A stretch of DNA of 64,000 nucleotides from Variovorax atrisoli 110B (GTDB lineage Bacteria > Pseudomonadota > Gammaproteobacteria > Burkholderiales > Burkholderiaceae_C). Every line of letters starts with the position of its first letter. The stretch's first letter is position 1. Made by a program: the position numbers and the translations under genes. Positions 15,765 to 26,877 of the stretch are shown piece by piece. Below the pieces are notes generated by a model. The model made no database searches. It saw only the letters and a program-made list of their open reading frames with translations, and was not told the DNA's origin. The stretch is taken from NCBI RefSeq assembly GCF_000382045.1, contig NZ_KB907450.1, positions 882,204 through 946,203 on the forward strand. The letters run 5' to 3'.

Positions 15765-16799
15765 ATGATCCGCACGATCCTGCACTTCCTGGGCCGCTTT
15801 GCGCTGACGCTTGCGGTGCTGCTGAGTTCTTCGTGGGCCTGCCTTGCGCTCTGGTACCACTTCCCCGGCCCGGCCGCCATGAAGATCGGCGCGGGCGTGC
15901 TGTGGGTCGCCTTCGGCCTCGCGGCGGTCGTGCTGACGTGGCGCAGTCGGGCCGCGCGCGCCCTGCTCTCCTACGCGGTCGGATTCGCGCTGCTGCTGGG
16001 CTGGTGGAGCACCATCCTGCCCTCGCAGAACCGCGTGTGGGCCGACGACGTCTCGCGGCAGCTGCACTCGCGCGTCGACGGCAGCATCGTCACGCTGGAC
16101 AACGTGCGCAACTTCGAGTGGCGCAGCGACACCGACTACACCCAGCGCTGGGAGACGAGGCAGTACGACCTCGACCGCCTGCGCACGGTCGACGTGTCTC
16201 TCTCGTACTGGACCGGGCCTGCCATCGCGCACACGCTGGTGTCCTTCGGCTTCGACGACGGCCGGTTCCTCACCTTCTCCATCGAGATCCGCAAGGAGCG
16301 CGGCGAGAGCTTCTCGTCGGTGGGCGGCTTCTTCAAGCAGTTCGAGACCAGCCTGATCGCGGCCGACGAGCACGACATCCTGCGCGTGCGCACCAACGTG
16401 CGCGGCGAAGACGTCTACATGTACCGCGTGAGCCTGCCGCGGCCCGAGATCCGCTCGCTCTTCCTCGCCTACCTCGGCGAAGGCGCGGCGCTGGTGCGCG
16501 AGCCCAGCTTCTACAACACGCTCACCGCCAACTGCACCACCATCGTGTATGCGCTGGCCAAGCGCATCGTGCCGGGCCTGCCGATGGACTGGCGGCTGCT
16601 CGCTTCGGGCTACCTGCCCGACTATCTCTTCGACGTGGGCGGTCTTGCGCCCGGCTACAGCATGGAAGCGCTGCGCGCGGCTGGCCGCATCACCGAGCGG
16701 GCGATCGCGACGGACAAGACGCCGGGCGTCGATTTCTCACGGGCGATCCGGCAGGGCCTGCCGGGCGTCGCGGCTGCTGGCACCGGAGCGGCGCAATGA
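15765..16799 (+). CDS. DUF4105-domain membrane/periplasmic protein
   Basis: A 344-residue protein with two or three N-terminal hydrophobic segments (about 8-30, 38-57 and 65-85). A DUF4105 domain follows from about residue 100, including the conserved FYNTLTANCTTIVYAL segment whose Asn-Cys-Thr resembles a papain/NlpC-like cysteine-protease nucleophile. Members are sometimes annotated as Lnb N-terminal periplasmic domain proteins. Its function in proteobacteria is not established. It is coupled by an ATGA overlap to the lipoprotein hydrolase gene at 16796, so the two probably act together at the envelope. Confidence 0.75.
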   Translation: MIRTILHFLGRFALTLAVLLSSSWACLALWYHFPGPAAMKIGAGVLWVAFGLAAVVLTWRSRAARALLSYAVGFALLLGWWSTILPSQNRVWADDVSRQLHSRVDGSIVTLDNVRNFEWRSDTDYTQRWETRQYDLDRLRTVDVSLSYWTGPAIAHTLVSFGFDDGRFLTFSIEIRKERGESFSSVGGFFKQFETSLIAADEHDILRVRTNVRGEDVYMYRVSLPRPEIRSLFLAYLGEGAALVREPSFYNTLTANCTTIVYALAKRIVPGLPMDWRLLASGYLPDYLFDVGGLAPGYSMEALRAAGRITERAIATDKTPGVDFSRAIRQGLPGVAAAGTGAAQ

Positions 16800-18742
16800 A
16801 ACGCGCGCTGCGCTTCTTCGCTTCGCTGCCCGTGCTCGCCTGCGCGGCCGCACTGCTGGCAGGTTGCGCGGGCGTGACCGTCGGTTCGATCTCGCCGGCC
16901 GAATACCTCGCTCAGCGCCGCGGCGATGTGCTCACCACCGGCCGCCTGAGCACCTCCGCGCAGGAAGTGCTGCGCGTGATCGGCTCCGACGCCGACCTGT
17001 GCCGCAAGGACGGCCAGGCCTGCCGCAACGCGCTGGCGGACTCGCCGGGCCTGAGCGACGAGCAGCGTCTCTCGGCGCTCTCCGAAGTCTGGCTGCAGGT
17101 GGCGCTCGCGTCCGAAAAGCACGGCGGCGCGACCGATGCCGCCGCCATCGAGGCCTGGTTCGAGACCGCGCGCCACGCCTACGCCTACCTGTTCTTCACC
17201 GCCCGCAAGCCGCGCGACCGCGCCTTCGAGGACCGGCAGACCCAGGTGCGCGACTATTACAACTACGCGGTGCAGCAGGCCATCACCGGCCTGTACGACG
17301 GAGTCCGCCGCAACGGTTCGCGCGCGGTGGCGCAGCCCGCGATGCCGAAGGTGGGCGACTGGCGCATCGAGACCGACGTGTCGAACCTGCGCCTTCCTTC
17401 CGACACGCCCCTGCCCGACGAGCTGATTCCCGCCGCCTCGCTGACCTTCTCCGGCCTGCGCAACACTTACCGGCGCGACGGCTTCGGCGCGGAACTGGTG
17501 GCGGCGAGCGACAGGCGCACCGACGACGAGCCGCCGGCGCCGCGAGCCGACCTTGCAGACGGGCAGCAGCCTCGCCCGCCCTATCGCGAGATGCCCTTCC
17601 CGGCGGTCACCGCGCTGCTGCTGTTCGACGGCGCCAACCTCGGCGATGTGCTTCGCACCCGCACGCTGCGCATCGCGGCCTACGACCCGTATCGCACCGC
17701 CAACGTGCAGCTCGCCGGCCAGGAAGTACCGCTGGCCGCCAACTTCACTTCGGGCTACGGCCTGTGGCTCGCGCGCTCCGACTTCGCGCTGCAGGCGCTG
17801 CGCAGCCTCTTCGGCGGCCGCGAGGGCCTCACGCAGCCGCGCATCTACCTGATGCAGCCCTACGATCCGAACCGCCGCACTGTCATCATGCTGCACGGCC
17901 TGGCGAGCAGCCCCGAGGCGTGGATCAACGTGGCCAACGAGGTGCTGGGCGACGAGACACTGCGCCGCCGCTACCAGATCTGGCAGGTCTACTACCCGAC
18001 CAACGCACCGCTGCCGCTCAACAACTTCGCGATCCGCGAAGCCGTGACCCAGACGCTCGCGCACTTCGACCCCTCGGGCAAGGCACCGGCCTCGAACGAC
18101 ATCACGCTGATCGGCCACAGCATGGGCGGGGTGCTGTCCCGGCTGATGGTCTCGTCCTCGGAAGACAAGCTCTGGGACGCCCTGCTCGCCAGCTACCCGA
18201 TGCAGGGCGCGCAGCAGCGGCGCATGGAAGAGAAGCTCGCGCCCTACCTGCGCTTCGAGCCGCTGCCGCAGGTGAGCGACGCCATCTTCATCGCCTCGCC
18301 GCACCGCGGCACCGATTTCGCCAACAACCGCATCTCGCGCTGGGTGGCCAACCTCATCACGCTGCCCGTGGCGATGCTCGGGCAGCTGGGCGACATCTCG
18401 CGCGAGCTGATCCGCATCGCGCCCGCGCGGCAGGACCAGGGCACGCTGCGCATCCCCAACAGCATCGACAACCTCAGCGACCGCGATCCGTTCGTGCGGC
18501 TGTCGTCGGGCCTGCCGATGAATCCGCGCGTGCGCTTCCATTCGATCATCGGCAACGACACGCCCGGCGTGGCGCAGGCGCTGTCGAGCGACGGCATCGT
18601 GCCCTATGCCAGCGCGCACCTCGACGGCGCGGCCTCCGAACTGGTGATCCCGTCGGCGCACAGCGTGCAGGAGAACCCGCTGGCGATCCTGGAGATCCGC
18701 CGCATCCTCAGGGAGCAGCTGCGGCCCGAGGCTGCGCGCTGA
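16796..18742 (+). CDS. Alpha/beta-hydrolase lipoprotein
   Basis: A 648-residue protein with a lipoprotein signal: hydrophobic N-terminus and lipobox LLAGC with Cys24. The first ~340 residues are helical and not a domain I can name. The C-terminal half is an alpha/beta-hydrolase: oxyanion strand VIMLHGLASSPEAW, nucleophile elbow GHSMGG, a later IASPHRGTDFA segment, and SSDGIVPYASAHL and IPSAHSVQENP, which supply the likely acid and His. The layout resembles triacylglycerol lipase/PGAP1-like esterases acting on membrane lipids. It is translationally coupled to the DUF4105 gene. Confidence 0.8.
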   Translation: MKRALRFFASLPVLACAAALLAGCAGVTVGSISPAEYLAQRRGDVLTTGRLSTSAQEVLRVIGSDADLCRKDGQACRNALADSPGLSDEQRLSALSEVWLQVALASEKHGGATDAAAIEAWFETARHAYAYLFFTARKPRDRAFEDRQTQVRDYYNYAVQQAITGLYDGVRRNGSRAVAQPAMPKVGDWRIETDVSNLRLPSDTPLPDELIPAASLTFSGLRNTYRRDGFGAELVAASDRRTDDEPPAPRADLADGQQPRPPYREMPFPAVTALLLFDGANLGDVLRTRTLRIAAYDPYRTANVQLAGQEVPLAANFTSGYGLWLARSDFALQALRSLFGGREGLTQPRIYLMQPYDPNRRTVIMLHGLASSPEAWINVANEVLGDETLRRRYQIWQVYYPTNAPLPLNNFAIREAVTQTLAHFDPSGKAPASNDITLIGHSMGGVLSRLMVSSSEDKLWDALLASYPMQGAQQRRMEEKLAPYLRFEPLPQVSDAIFIASPHRGTDFANNRISRWVANLITLPVAMLGQLGDISRELIRIAPARQDQGTLRIPNSIDNLSDRDPFVRLSSGLPMNPRVRFHSIIGNDTPGVAQALSSDGIVPYASAHLDGAASELVIPSAHSVQENPLAILEIRRILREQLRPEAAR

Positions 18743-18754
18743 GCGGCGTCGCTC

Positions 18755-19558
18755 CTACTTGCTCCCCGAGCGCTGCTGCGCCCGCACCCGCTCCAGGAAT
18801 TCGTCGAAGAGCGCCTTCTTGCCCGGAAAGCGCTCCCTGCCCTCCTTGAAGATCGACTCCGCGGCGGCGAGCTGGCCGAGCCGCATGAGGCATTCGCCCT
18901 TCGAGAAGAACGCGGCCTCGCCGTCGGGATTCACCTGCAGCGACTGCTCGAAGTCCTCGAGCGCGCCCTGGAAGTCGCCGAGTTCCATGCGCGTGAAGGC
19001 GCGGTTGTCGATGGCCTCGAAGAAGAGCGGAAAGAGCTCCACGGCCGCGTCGTACTCGGCGATGCCTTCCTGTTTGCGGCCCTGCTCGCAGAGTTCGTTG
19101 CCGCGCAGATAGTGCGCATTGGCCTCGCGCACGATCTCGTGGCCGTCCTGGCCCATCAGCTCCAGATACCTCGGGAAGTCGGTGAGCCTCAGGTATTCGG
19201 CGAAGCCGATCAGGTCGTCCTCGGTGGGCTGCCTGTTGCCGATGAGTTCGCTGCCCCGGCTCACGCCGTCGGCATCGATGGGCGAATGCCATATCAGCAC
19301 CTCGGCGTGCTTCAGCGATTCGACGGTGGGCTTCTGGTCCAGCGGCTGATAGCTCAGGCAGTGCGCCACCGCTGTTCCATCGGGCCACGGATCGACTTCG
19401 AGAACCCAGACGGCGCGCCAGGCCTCGTCGCTGCGGTAGGCGAGCACGTCGCCCTTCTTCAATGCCGGCGTCTTTGCGCCGCCGGTCGCAGGCGTTTCGG
19501 GTGGCGGCGTCGAGCCGGCGAAGCGTGCGGCAAGCCGCTTGAGGAATCTGGGCAGCAT
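18755..19558 (-). CDS. Tetratricopeptide-repeat protein of unknown function
   Basis: A 267-residue protein. Residues about 35-130 form a compact unrecognised domain (KKGDVLAYRSDEAWRAVWVLE, followed by a Trp/His-rich part). From about 150 onward there are three TPR-like units (YLRGNELCEQGRKQEGIAEYD, AIDNRAFTRMELGDFQGALEDF, AFFSKGECLMRLGQLAAAESIF). There is no signal peptide, so it is probably cytosolic and a protein-interaction factor. It is convergent with the hydrolase gene (12-bp gap) and divergent from the ankyrin gene 252 bp away. The ATG at 19558 was chosen because no homologous-looking sequence lies upstream. Confidence 0.75.
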   Translation of the reverse strand: MLPRFLKRLAARFAGSTPPPETPATGGAKTPALKKGDVLAYRSDEAWRAVWVLEVDPWPDGTAVAHCLSYQPLDQKPTVESLKHAEVLIWHSPIDADGVSRGSELIGNRQPTEDDLIGFAEYLRLTDFPRYLELMGQDGHEIVREANAHYLRGNELCEQGRKQEGIAEYDAAVELFPLFFEAIDNRAFTRMELGDFQGALEDFEQSLQVNPDGEAAFFSKGECLMRLGQLAAAESIFKEGRERFPGKKALFDEFLERVRAQQRSGSK

Positions 19559-19810
19559 GGTGTCGGGTATCCGTTTGGAGATTGGACGTGCGAGACGATG
19601 GCGGGCAGCAGCGTGCCACTTTAGCCGCTCCCGCCAGTCGGTCGTGCGCATTGACCTTCGCGCTCGACGTGGCCTAACATCGCCGCCGCGGTGCAAGCCG
19701 CGCCCGGGCCCGCGGGAAGGGTTGAACCCACTTGCCTCTATATGCCGATCCATTCGCCTTTTGTGCAGCCGGATTTGCGGGCCGACGGCGTCTGATGCAC
19801 GGAGGTACAC

Positions 19811-21463
19811 ATGAAGCGCATGCCCGCCCGGCCCGACCTGGGCCATCTGAAGAAGCAAGCCAAGGAACTGCTTGCGCTCTACCGAAGCAACAATCCCGCC
19901 GCCACCGCGCGCTTTCGCGAAGCTCTTCCGGCTGCTGCCAGCAAGAGCGATTCGGCGATTGCCGCGCTCGGCCTTCGCCTGCACGACGCGCAGTCGTGCA
20001 TCGCGCGCGAATACGGATTTCCGTCCTGGGCCGACCTGCAGGGCTTCGTCCTCGCACGCCGCGCGCATGGGGACGATCCAGCGAAGGCCGTGCTGCAATG
20101 GCTGCGCCTCGTCTACGCCGGCGACATCGCCGGGGGCACGAACCGCGCGCGGCCTGCGCTGGCCCTGCGCCTGCTCGAAGAGAGCCCGGGCCTGCCGGGC
20201 GATGACCCGATCCTCGCCTGCGCGGTAGGCAACGAAGCCTTGATCCGCCAGGCCATCGAGCGCGACCCCGGCTGGGTGAACCGCGCAGGCGGCCCGCTCG
20301 CGCTGCCGCCGCTCGTGGCGCTCACACATTCGGGCCTGCTGCAGTTGCCGGACCACAAGGAGCGCCTGCGCCACTGCGCCAAGCTGCTGCTCGACGCAGG
20401 CGCGGACCCGAATCAATCGGTGGGCAGCCGCTGGCCGCCCGCGTCGCTCGCCCAGCCCGACGAGACCGAGCGGCTGTCCGCTCTCTACGGCGCTGCCGGC
20501 CAGCACCGCGATGCCGCGCTCACCCGGCTGCTGCTGGATGCGGGCGCCGATCCCGACGACGGCGAATCGCTCTACCACTCGCTCGAAACCCCGGCCTGCA
20601 CGCGCCTGCTGCTCGAGGCCGGAGCCCGCATCGCGGGAACGAACGCGCTCTATCGCGTGCTCGACCTCGACGACGTCGACACGCTGCGCCTGCTGCTCGC
20701 GCATGGCGGCGATGCCAACGAACCGCCCATCGGCCCGCCCACCAGCGACTGGGGCTCCCTGCTGCTGTGGGCCATACGCCGGCGCCGCTCGCCCGCGCAC
20801 ATCGAGGCACTGCTCGCGGCAGGAGCCGATCCCAAGGCGACAACGCGCGACGGAACGAGCGCCTACGTCGCCGCGCTGCGCTTCGGCCTCCCCGAAGTCG
20901 CCAGCCTCCTGGAGCAAGCGGGAGGCGGCGTCGCACTGCCGGTGGACGAGGCCTTCATCGCCGCCTGCGCAAAAGGCGACGAGGCCGCGGCCCGCGCCGT
21001 CCAGGCTGCACACCCGGACATCGTCGGTTCGCTCTCGCAAGCACAGCTGCGCCTGCTGCCCGAACTCGCCGCACAAGGCTGCGCCGACGCAGTGAAGCTG
21101 ATGGTCAGGCTCGGCTGGCCCATCGCCACGCGCGGTGGCGACTGGGATGCCTCGGCGCTGAACAAGGCCGTATTCCGCGGCGACGCCGGCCTCGTGCGCT
21201 TCCTGCTGGAACACGGCGCCAGCTGGCAGGAGCGGCACGGCTTCGACGACAACGCCTGCGGCGGCCTTTCCTGGGCCTCGTGCAACGAGCCGGAGGGCGA
21301 AGGCGACTGGCTCGGCTGCGCCGAAGCGCTGGTGGCCCACGGCATGCCCGCCGCGCAGCCCGATCCGGAGAGCCCGGACGGCGTGCTCATAGGCGGGCAG
21401 CGCTATGTGTTCTCGGACGAGGTCACCGATTTCCTGCTCGGCGCATCCGCGCTGCGAGGCTGA
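19811..21463 (+). CDS. Ankyrin-repeat protein
   Basis: A 550-residue protein. The N-terminal ~80 residues carry the pattern often found at the start of bacterial ankyrin proteins (DLGHLKKQAKELLALYRSNN, then AREYGFPSWADLQ). At least seven ankyrin-like units follow, for example LTRLLLDAGADPDDGESLY, LRLLLAHGGDANEPP, IEALLAAGADPKATT and LVRFLLEHGASWQE. It is probably cytosolic and used for protein binding. GGAGGTACAC just before the ATG (about 19801-19810) supplies a ribosome-binding site. The 252-bp upstream gap (19559-19810) holds no other feature I can identify. Confidence 0.85.
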   Translation: MKRMPARPDLGHLKKQAKELLALYRSNNPAATARFREALPAAASKSDSAIAALGLRLHDAQSCIAREYGFPSWADLQGFVLARRAHGDDPAKAVLQWLRLVYAGDIAGGTNRARPALALRLLEESPGLPGDDPILACAVGNEALIRQAIERDPGWVNRAGGPLALPPLVALTHSGLLQLPDHKERLRHCAKLLLDAGADPNQSVGSRWPPASLAQPDETERLSALYGAAGQHRDAALTRLLLDAGADPDDGESLYHSLETPACTRLLLEAGARIAGTNALYRVLDLDDVDTLRLLLAHGGDANEPPIGPPTSDWGSLLLWAIRRRRSPAHIEALLAAGADPKATTRDGTSAYVAALRFGLPEVASLLEQAGGGVALPVDEAFIAACAKGDEAAARAVQAAHPDIVGSLSQAQLRLLPELAAQGCADAVKLMVRLGWPIATRGGDWDASALNKAVFRGDAGLVRFLLEHGASWQERHGFDDNACGGLSWASCNEPEGEGDWLGCAEALVAHGMPAAQPDPESPDGVLIGGQRYVFSDEVTDFLLGASALRG

Positions 21464-21465
21464 CG

Positions 21466-21490
21466 AAAAAAAGCGGGCCCGAGGGCCCGC
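21466..21490 (-). terminator. Rho-independent terminator for the leftward operon ending at 21594
   Basis: GCGGGCCC at 21473-21480 and GGGCCCGC at 21483-21490 form an 8-bp GC stem. Seven A residues lie at 21466-21472 on the plus strand. Read leftward, the stem is followed by a U7 tract, the classic intrinsic terminator. It lies about 100 bp after the stop at 21594 and 2 bp after the convergent ankyrin gene. Confidence 0.8.
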
Positions 21491-21593
21491 CCAAAGCCGT
21501 CCGTCGAATCGCGAAGAACGCAACCCGACTCCGACTCACCTCGAACTCAACTCCTGTCGCTGCTCCTGCTTCCCCCGTTTCTCCTCCTGCAAT

Positions 21594-22613
21594 TCAAGCC
21601 GCGCGCCAACCCAGTTCCGGCGCGATGCGGCGGGAGAGGTCGGTCAATATCTGCTCGTAGTCTTCGCTGCCGAAGTTGTAGGGCAGCTCCACCCGCAACT
21701 CGCTCACCAGCGGCAGCACCGGGTCGCGGCGCAGGCGTTCGAGGATCTCGTCGGAACTGCCGACGAGGTCGTTCGCGAACAGCGTGCGGCGTTCGCCCTG
21801 CGGCGCCAGCGTGCGCTCGATGCGGCCGGCAGCGAACTCGCGATAGCGCTTGCGGGTGACGGTGTCCGCACCGTCGAGCGGCACGATCACGCGCCCCAGC
21901 GCCACCCTGCCCCTGCCCGCGTCGCTGTCAGCCTCGCTGGCCTTGTAGCGCTCGACCAGGCCCACCTGCGCCTGCAGGAAGTCGTCGGTGTTCTCGCCCG
22001 TGAGCACGTTGCCCAGCAGTAGGTTGAAGCCATTGCGCCCGGCCCATTCGGCCGAGCGCAGGGAGCCGCCGCCATACCAGAGCCGCCCCGTGAGACCCGG
22101 CGCGTACGGCTGCACGCGCGGGCGCACGCGTCCGCCGGCCGATTCCACGAAAGTCTGGTCGTCGCCGAGCAGCACGTCCTCGAGATTGGCCTTCAGCCGC
22201 CCCACGCGCTTGTGGCTGTAGTCGACGGTGTTGGGCGCTGCATCGTGGAAGCGGTTGCCCAGCAGGGCGCCGTGCAGCGGCGCGCCGGCGCTCAGGCCCA
22301 CCTGCAGCCTGCCGCGCGAGAGCACGTCGACCGTCGCCAGGTCTTCGGCAAGGCGGAACGGGTTCTCGTAGCCCATCTGGATCACCGCCGCGCCCAGTTC
22401 GATGCGGCGCGTGCGCTGCGTGGCGGCGGCCAGGAAGGTGGCGGCCGACGAGACGCCACGCTCCAGGTGGCGCTGCCGCACCCACGCGCTGTCGAAACCG
22501 TGCTTCTCGCCGAACTCGAAGAGCTTCAAGGCGGCCTCCAGTCCGGCGAACGGATCGGCCTCGGCGTAGTTGCCCGGCGTGAGGAAGGCGAGATGGCGGA
22601 TGCTGCTGCTCAC
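21594..22613 (-). CDS. Luciferase-like (LLM) FMN-dependent monooxygenase
   Basis: A 339-residue flavin-dependent oxidoreductase of the bacterial luciferase-like superfamily. Visible family blocks are LKLFEFGEKHGFDSAWVRQRH near residue 30, RIELGAAVIQMGYENPFRLAEDLATVDVLSRGRLQVGLSAG around 80-125, and GRNGFNLLLGN. It needs reduced flavin and O2 and typically oxidises carbon next to a heteroatom. The start is GTG at 22613, overlapping the stop of the solute-binding protein gene (GTGA). It is the last gene of the operon starting at 29297 and is followed by an intrinsic terminator. The substrate is unknown; a C-S or C-N bond of the imported compound is likely from context. Confidence 0.85.
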   Translation of the reverse strand: MSSSIRHLAFLTPGNYAEADPFAGLEAALKLFEFGEKHGFDSAWVRQRHLERGVSSAATFLAAATQRTRRIELGAAVIQMGYENPFRLAEDLATVDVLSRGRLQVGLSAGAPLHGALLGNRFHDAAPNTVDYSHKRVGRLKANLEDVLLGDDQTFVESAGGRVRPRVQPYAPGLTGRLWYGGGSLRSAEWAGRNGFNLLLGNVLTGENTDDFLQAQVGLVERYKASEADSDAGRGRVALGRVIVPLDGADTVTRKRYREFAAGRIERTLAPQGERRTLFANDLVGSSDEILERLRRDPVLPLVSELRVELPYNFGSEDYEQILTDLSRRIAPELGWRAA

Positions 22614-23548
22614 GGCGCGAACTTCGGCAGGCCGGGCGGGTTGGTTTCGGACTTCGGCAAGGCCTCTTCCGTCAGGCTCCAGCGCGCGAGCGCCCGGCCG
22701 TAGGTGCCGTTGCGGATCAGGTTGTTGGTGGCGGTGGTCAGCGCCGCGGCGAGGCCGCTGCCCTTGCGCGTGGCGATGGCCACGTCCGACTTCAGCGGCC
22801 AGCCCGCGTTGACGGTGCCGACCAGCCTGATCTGCCCGTTCTTCGCGGCCTCGTAGGCCTGCGGCGCATTGGGATTGAAATTGGCGTCCACGCGCTTGGT
22901 GACCACCGCCAGCGTGCGCGTCACATCGTCGTCGTAGTACTGGATCTCGACCGGTTTCAGCCCCGCCGCCACGTTCTGCCGGTTCCACTCGAGCAGGATG
23001 CGCTCCTGGTTGGTGCCGGCGCCGGTCGTCAGCTTGAGGCCCGCAACGTCCTTCGGCTCCCTGATCGACTTGATGGCGCTGTCGGTCTTCACGTAGAAGC
23101 CATGCAGGCCGAGGCGATAGGTCGAGAAGTCGAACTTCTCCTTGCGCTGCTCGGTCACGCCCACGTTGGAGATCACGGCGTCGTACTTGCCCGAACTCAG
23201 GCCCAGCGGCCAGTCGGCCCAGGCGATGGGCTGCAGTTCGAGCTTGAGGCCCAGCGCATCGGCGACGAGCAGCGCGAAGTCGGGGTCGAAGCCGACGACG
23301 GTCTTCGCGTCCGACGCGTAGGTCGAGATCGGCGGCGCGAACGGCGCGATGGCGATGGTCAGCACGCCCTCCTTCACGAACTTGAAGCTGGGCGGAATCG
23401 CGTTGACCGCCTCGGCGTCCTTCTGGCCGCGCAGGCGGCCCTTCTGCTCGGGGCTGAAGTCGAACTTGTCGGCGGCATGGGCCGCGCCCGCCACGAGCAT
23501 GAGCGCGACGAGGCCGCGGGCGATCCAGGTTTTCTTGAAGAGATTCAT
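22610..23548 (-). CDS. Amino acid-type ABC substrate-binding protein (second of a tandem pair)
   Basis: A 312-residue family-3 periplasmic binding protein with a signal peptide ending around AGAAHA. It is a clear paralogue of its upstream neighbour (23559-24479). Both contain a DFSPEQ/DLSPEQ start and the shared WADWPLGL, RKEKFDFSTYR, VAAGLKPVEIQYYDDDV and TNPPGLPK segments. The ATG at 23548 is preceded by GAGG at good spacing; an in-frame ATG lies two codons upstream. Two binding proteins for one transporter suggest two related ligands or two affinities, as with TcyJ and TcyK of B. subtilis. Confidence 0.88.
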   Translation of the reverse strand: MNLFKKTWIARGLVALMLVAGAAHAADKFDFSPEQKGRLRGQKDAEAVNAIPPSFKFVKEGVLTIAIAPFAPPISTYASDAKTVVGFDPDFALLVADALGLKLELQPIAWADWPLGLSSGKYDAVISNVGVTEQRKEKFDFSTYRLGLHGFYVKTDSAIKSIREPKDVAGLKLTTGAGTNQERILLEWNRQNVAAGLKPVEIQYYDDDVTRTLAVVTKRVDANFNPNAPQAYEAAKNGQIRLVGTVNAGWPLKSDVAIATRKGSGLAAALTTATNNLIRNGTYGRALARWSLTEEALPKSETNPPGLPKFAP

Positions 23549-23558
23549 GGCCATCGCC

Positions 23559-24479
23559 TCAGTTCTTCGGCAGGCCGGGCGGATTGGTGCGCGAGACCGC
23601 GATGGCCTCCGAATCCAGGTTCCAGCGCGACAGCGCCTTGGCATAGTTGCCGTTCTTGATCTGCGTGTTCAAAGCCAGCGTCACGGCTTCGGCGATGCCC
23701 GAGCCCTTGCGCGAGGTGACGGCGATCTCTGCGTTCAGCGGCCAGCCGCCCGAGAACAGGCCCGCGAGCCTGGTCTTGCCGTCGCGCGCCTCGTAGGCGG
23801 CGATGGCGTTCGGCCCCAGGTAGGCGTCGGCACGGCCCGACTGCAGCGCCAGGCGCTGCACCACATCGTCGTCGTAATACTGGATCTCGACCGGCTTCAG
23901 GCCGGCGGCCACGTTCTGCTTGTTCCAGCGCAGCAGGATCTGCTCCTGGTTGGTGCTGGCGGACACGATCACCTTCAGCCCCGCGATGTCCTTCGGCTCC
24001 TTGATGGCGCCGAGCTTGCTGTCGGACTTCACGTAGATGCCGAGCTGGTCGTTGCGATAGGTCGAGAAGTCGAACTTCTCCTTGCGCTCCTCTGTCACGG
24101 TCACGTTCGAGACCACCAGGTCGAACTTGCCCGACTGCAGGCCCAGCGGCCAGTCGGCCCAGGCGGTGGAGACCAGCTCCAGCTTGCGCCCGAGGCTGTC
24201 GGCCACCAGCTGTGCGATGTCGGGCGCGTTGCCCACGGGTGTCTTGGTGTCGGTGGCGTAGGCCGCGAACGGCAGGCGGCCGGTGGTGGTGCCGACGACG
24301 AGCACGCCTTCCTTCTGGAACCTGAAGTCCTTCGCGAGCCGGACGGCCTCGTCGATCTTCTGCGCGCGCGGGCGGCCCGGCTGCTCGGGGCTCAGGTCCG
24401 GAGCGGGCTGGGCCGATGCGGCCAGCGGTGCCAGCAGCGCGGCAAGGACAACGGACAGGATGTTTCGTCGATAGATCAT
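23559..24479 (-). CDS. Amino acid-type ABC substrate-binding protein (first of a tandem pair)
   Basis: A 306-residue family-3 binding protein with a signal peptide cleaved near LAASA. It begins DLSPEQPGRPRAQKIDEAV and keeps the ligand-pocket segments STAWADWPLGLQSGKFDLVVSN and ERKEKFDFSTYR. It sits 10 bp upstream of its paralogue and 35 bp downstream of the permease-ATPase fusion gene, in the same leftward operon. Confidence 0.88.
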   Translation of the reverse strand: MIYRRNILSVVLAALLAPLAASAQPAPDLSPEQPGRPRAQKIDEAVRLAKDFRFQKEGVLVVGTTTGRLPFAAYATDTKTPVGNAPDIAQLVADSLGRKLELVSTAWADWPLGLQSGKFDLVVSNVTVTEERKEKFDFSTYRNDQLGIYVKSDSKLGAIKEPKDIAGLKVIVSASTNQEQILLRWNKQNVAAGLKPVEIQYYDDDVVQRLALQSGRADAYLGPNAIAAYEARDGKTRLAGLFSGGWPLNAEIAVTSRKGSGIAEAVTLALNTQIKNGNYAKALSRWNLDSEAIAVSRTNPPGLPKN

Positions 24480-24514
24480 GAAGGTCGATGAAATGAAGTC
24501 GGGAAGGAAGAAGG

Positions 24515-26334
<1,820 letters not shown>

Positions 26335-26338
<4 letters not shown>

Positions 26339-26877
26339 CGCTGCGCCACTCCGACCAGTTGCCCGGAAGCCGAAGGGGCGTGCCGCCGCCCGGTGTCCAG
26401 GTATTTCTCGAAAGGCAGCTTGCGCGGCGTCTCCGGATCGATGGGCGGACCGAAGAGCGCCGTATAGCCATGGCCCAGGTACAGGCCCACGGCCTCGGGC
26501 TGGCGGAAGCCGGTCGTCAGGTAGATGCGCTCGTAGCCCTGCCGAAGCACCTCCGCCTCCAGTTCGGCTAGCACCTTGCTGGCCAGCCCTTGCCTGCGCA
26601 GATCGGCATGCGTCCACACGCGCTTGAGTTCGGCGGTGCGCTCGTCGTGGCGCATGAAGGCGCCGCCGCCGATGGCCACGCCGTCGCGCAGCAGCAGCAC
26701 GAAGTTGCCGCCATGTGCCGGTGTGAACACCTCCGCGGGGTAGCGCTCCATCTCGCGCGGCTGGCCCGGCTCGCGCATCACGTCGCCGTAGCGGCTGTCG
26801 TACTCGAAGGTCAGTCCTTCGATCAGCGGCTTCGCGCGCGGATCGAGCGGCGTGGTGTAGACGAACTGTTCGCTCAT
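26335..26877 (-). CDS. GNAT-family N-acetyltransferase, candidate YtmI/SnaA-like
   Basis: A 180-residue GNAT protein with the beta4-alpha3 acetyl-CoA motif in LKRVWTHADLRRQGLASKVL and a C-terminal LTTGFRQPEAVGLYLGHGY. The ATG at 26877 shares one base with the stop of the monooxygenase gene (TGATG). It sits between an FMN monooxygenase and an amino-acid-type transporter. In B. subtilis the equivalent position in the ytmI operon is filled by an acetyltransferase that N-acetylates S-(2-succino)cysteine before oxidation. N-acetylation of an imported S- or N-substituted amino acid is the inferred role. Confidence 0.8.
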
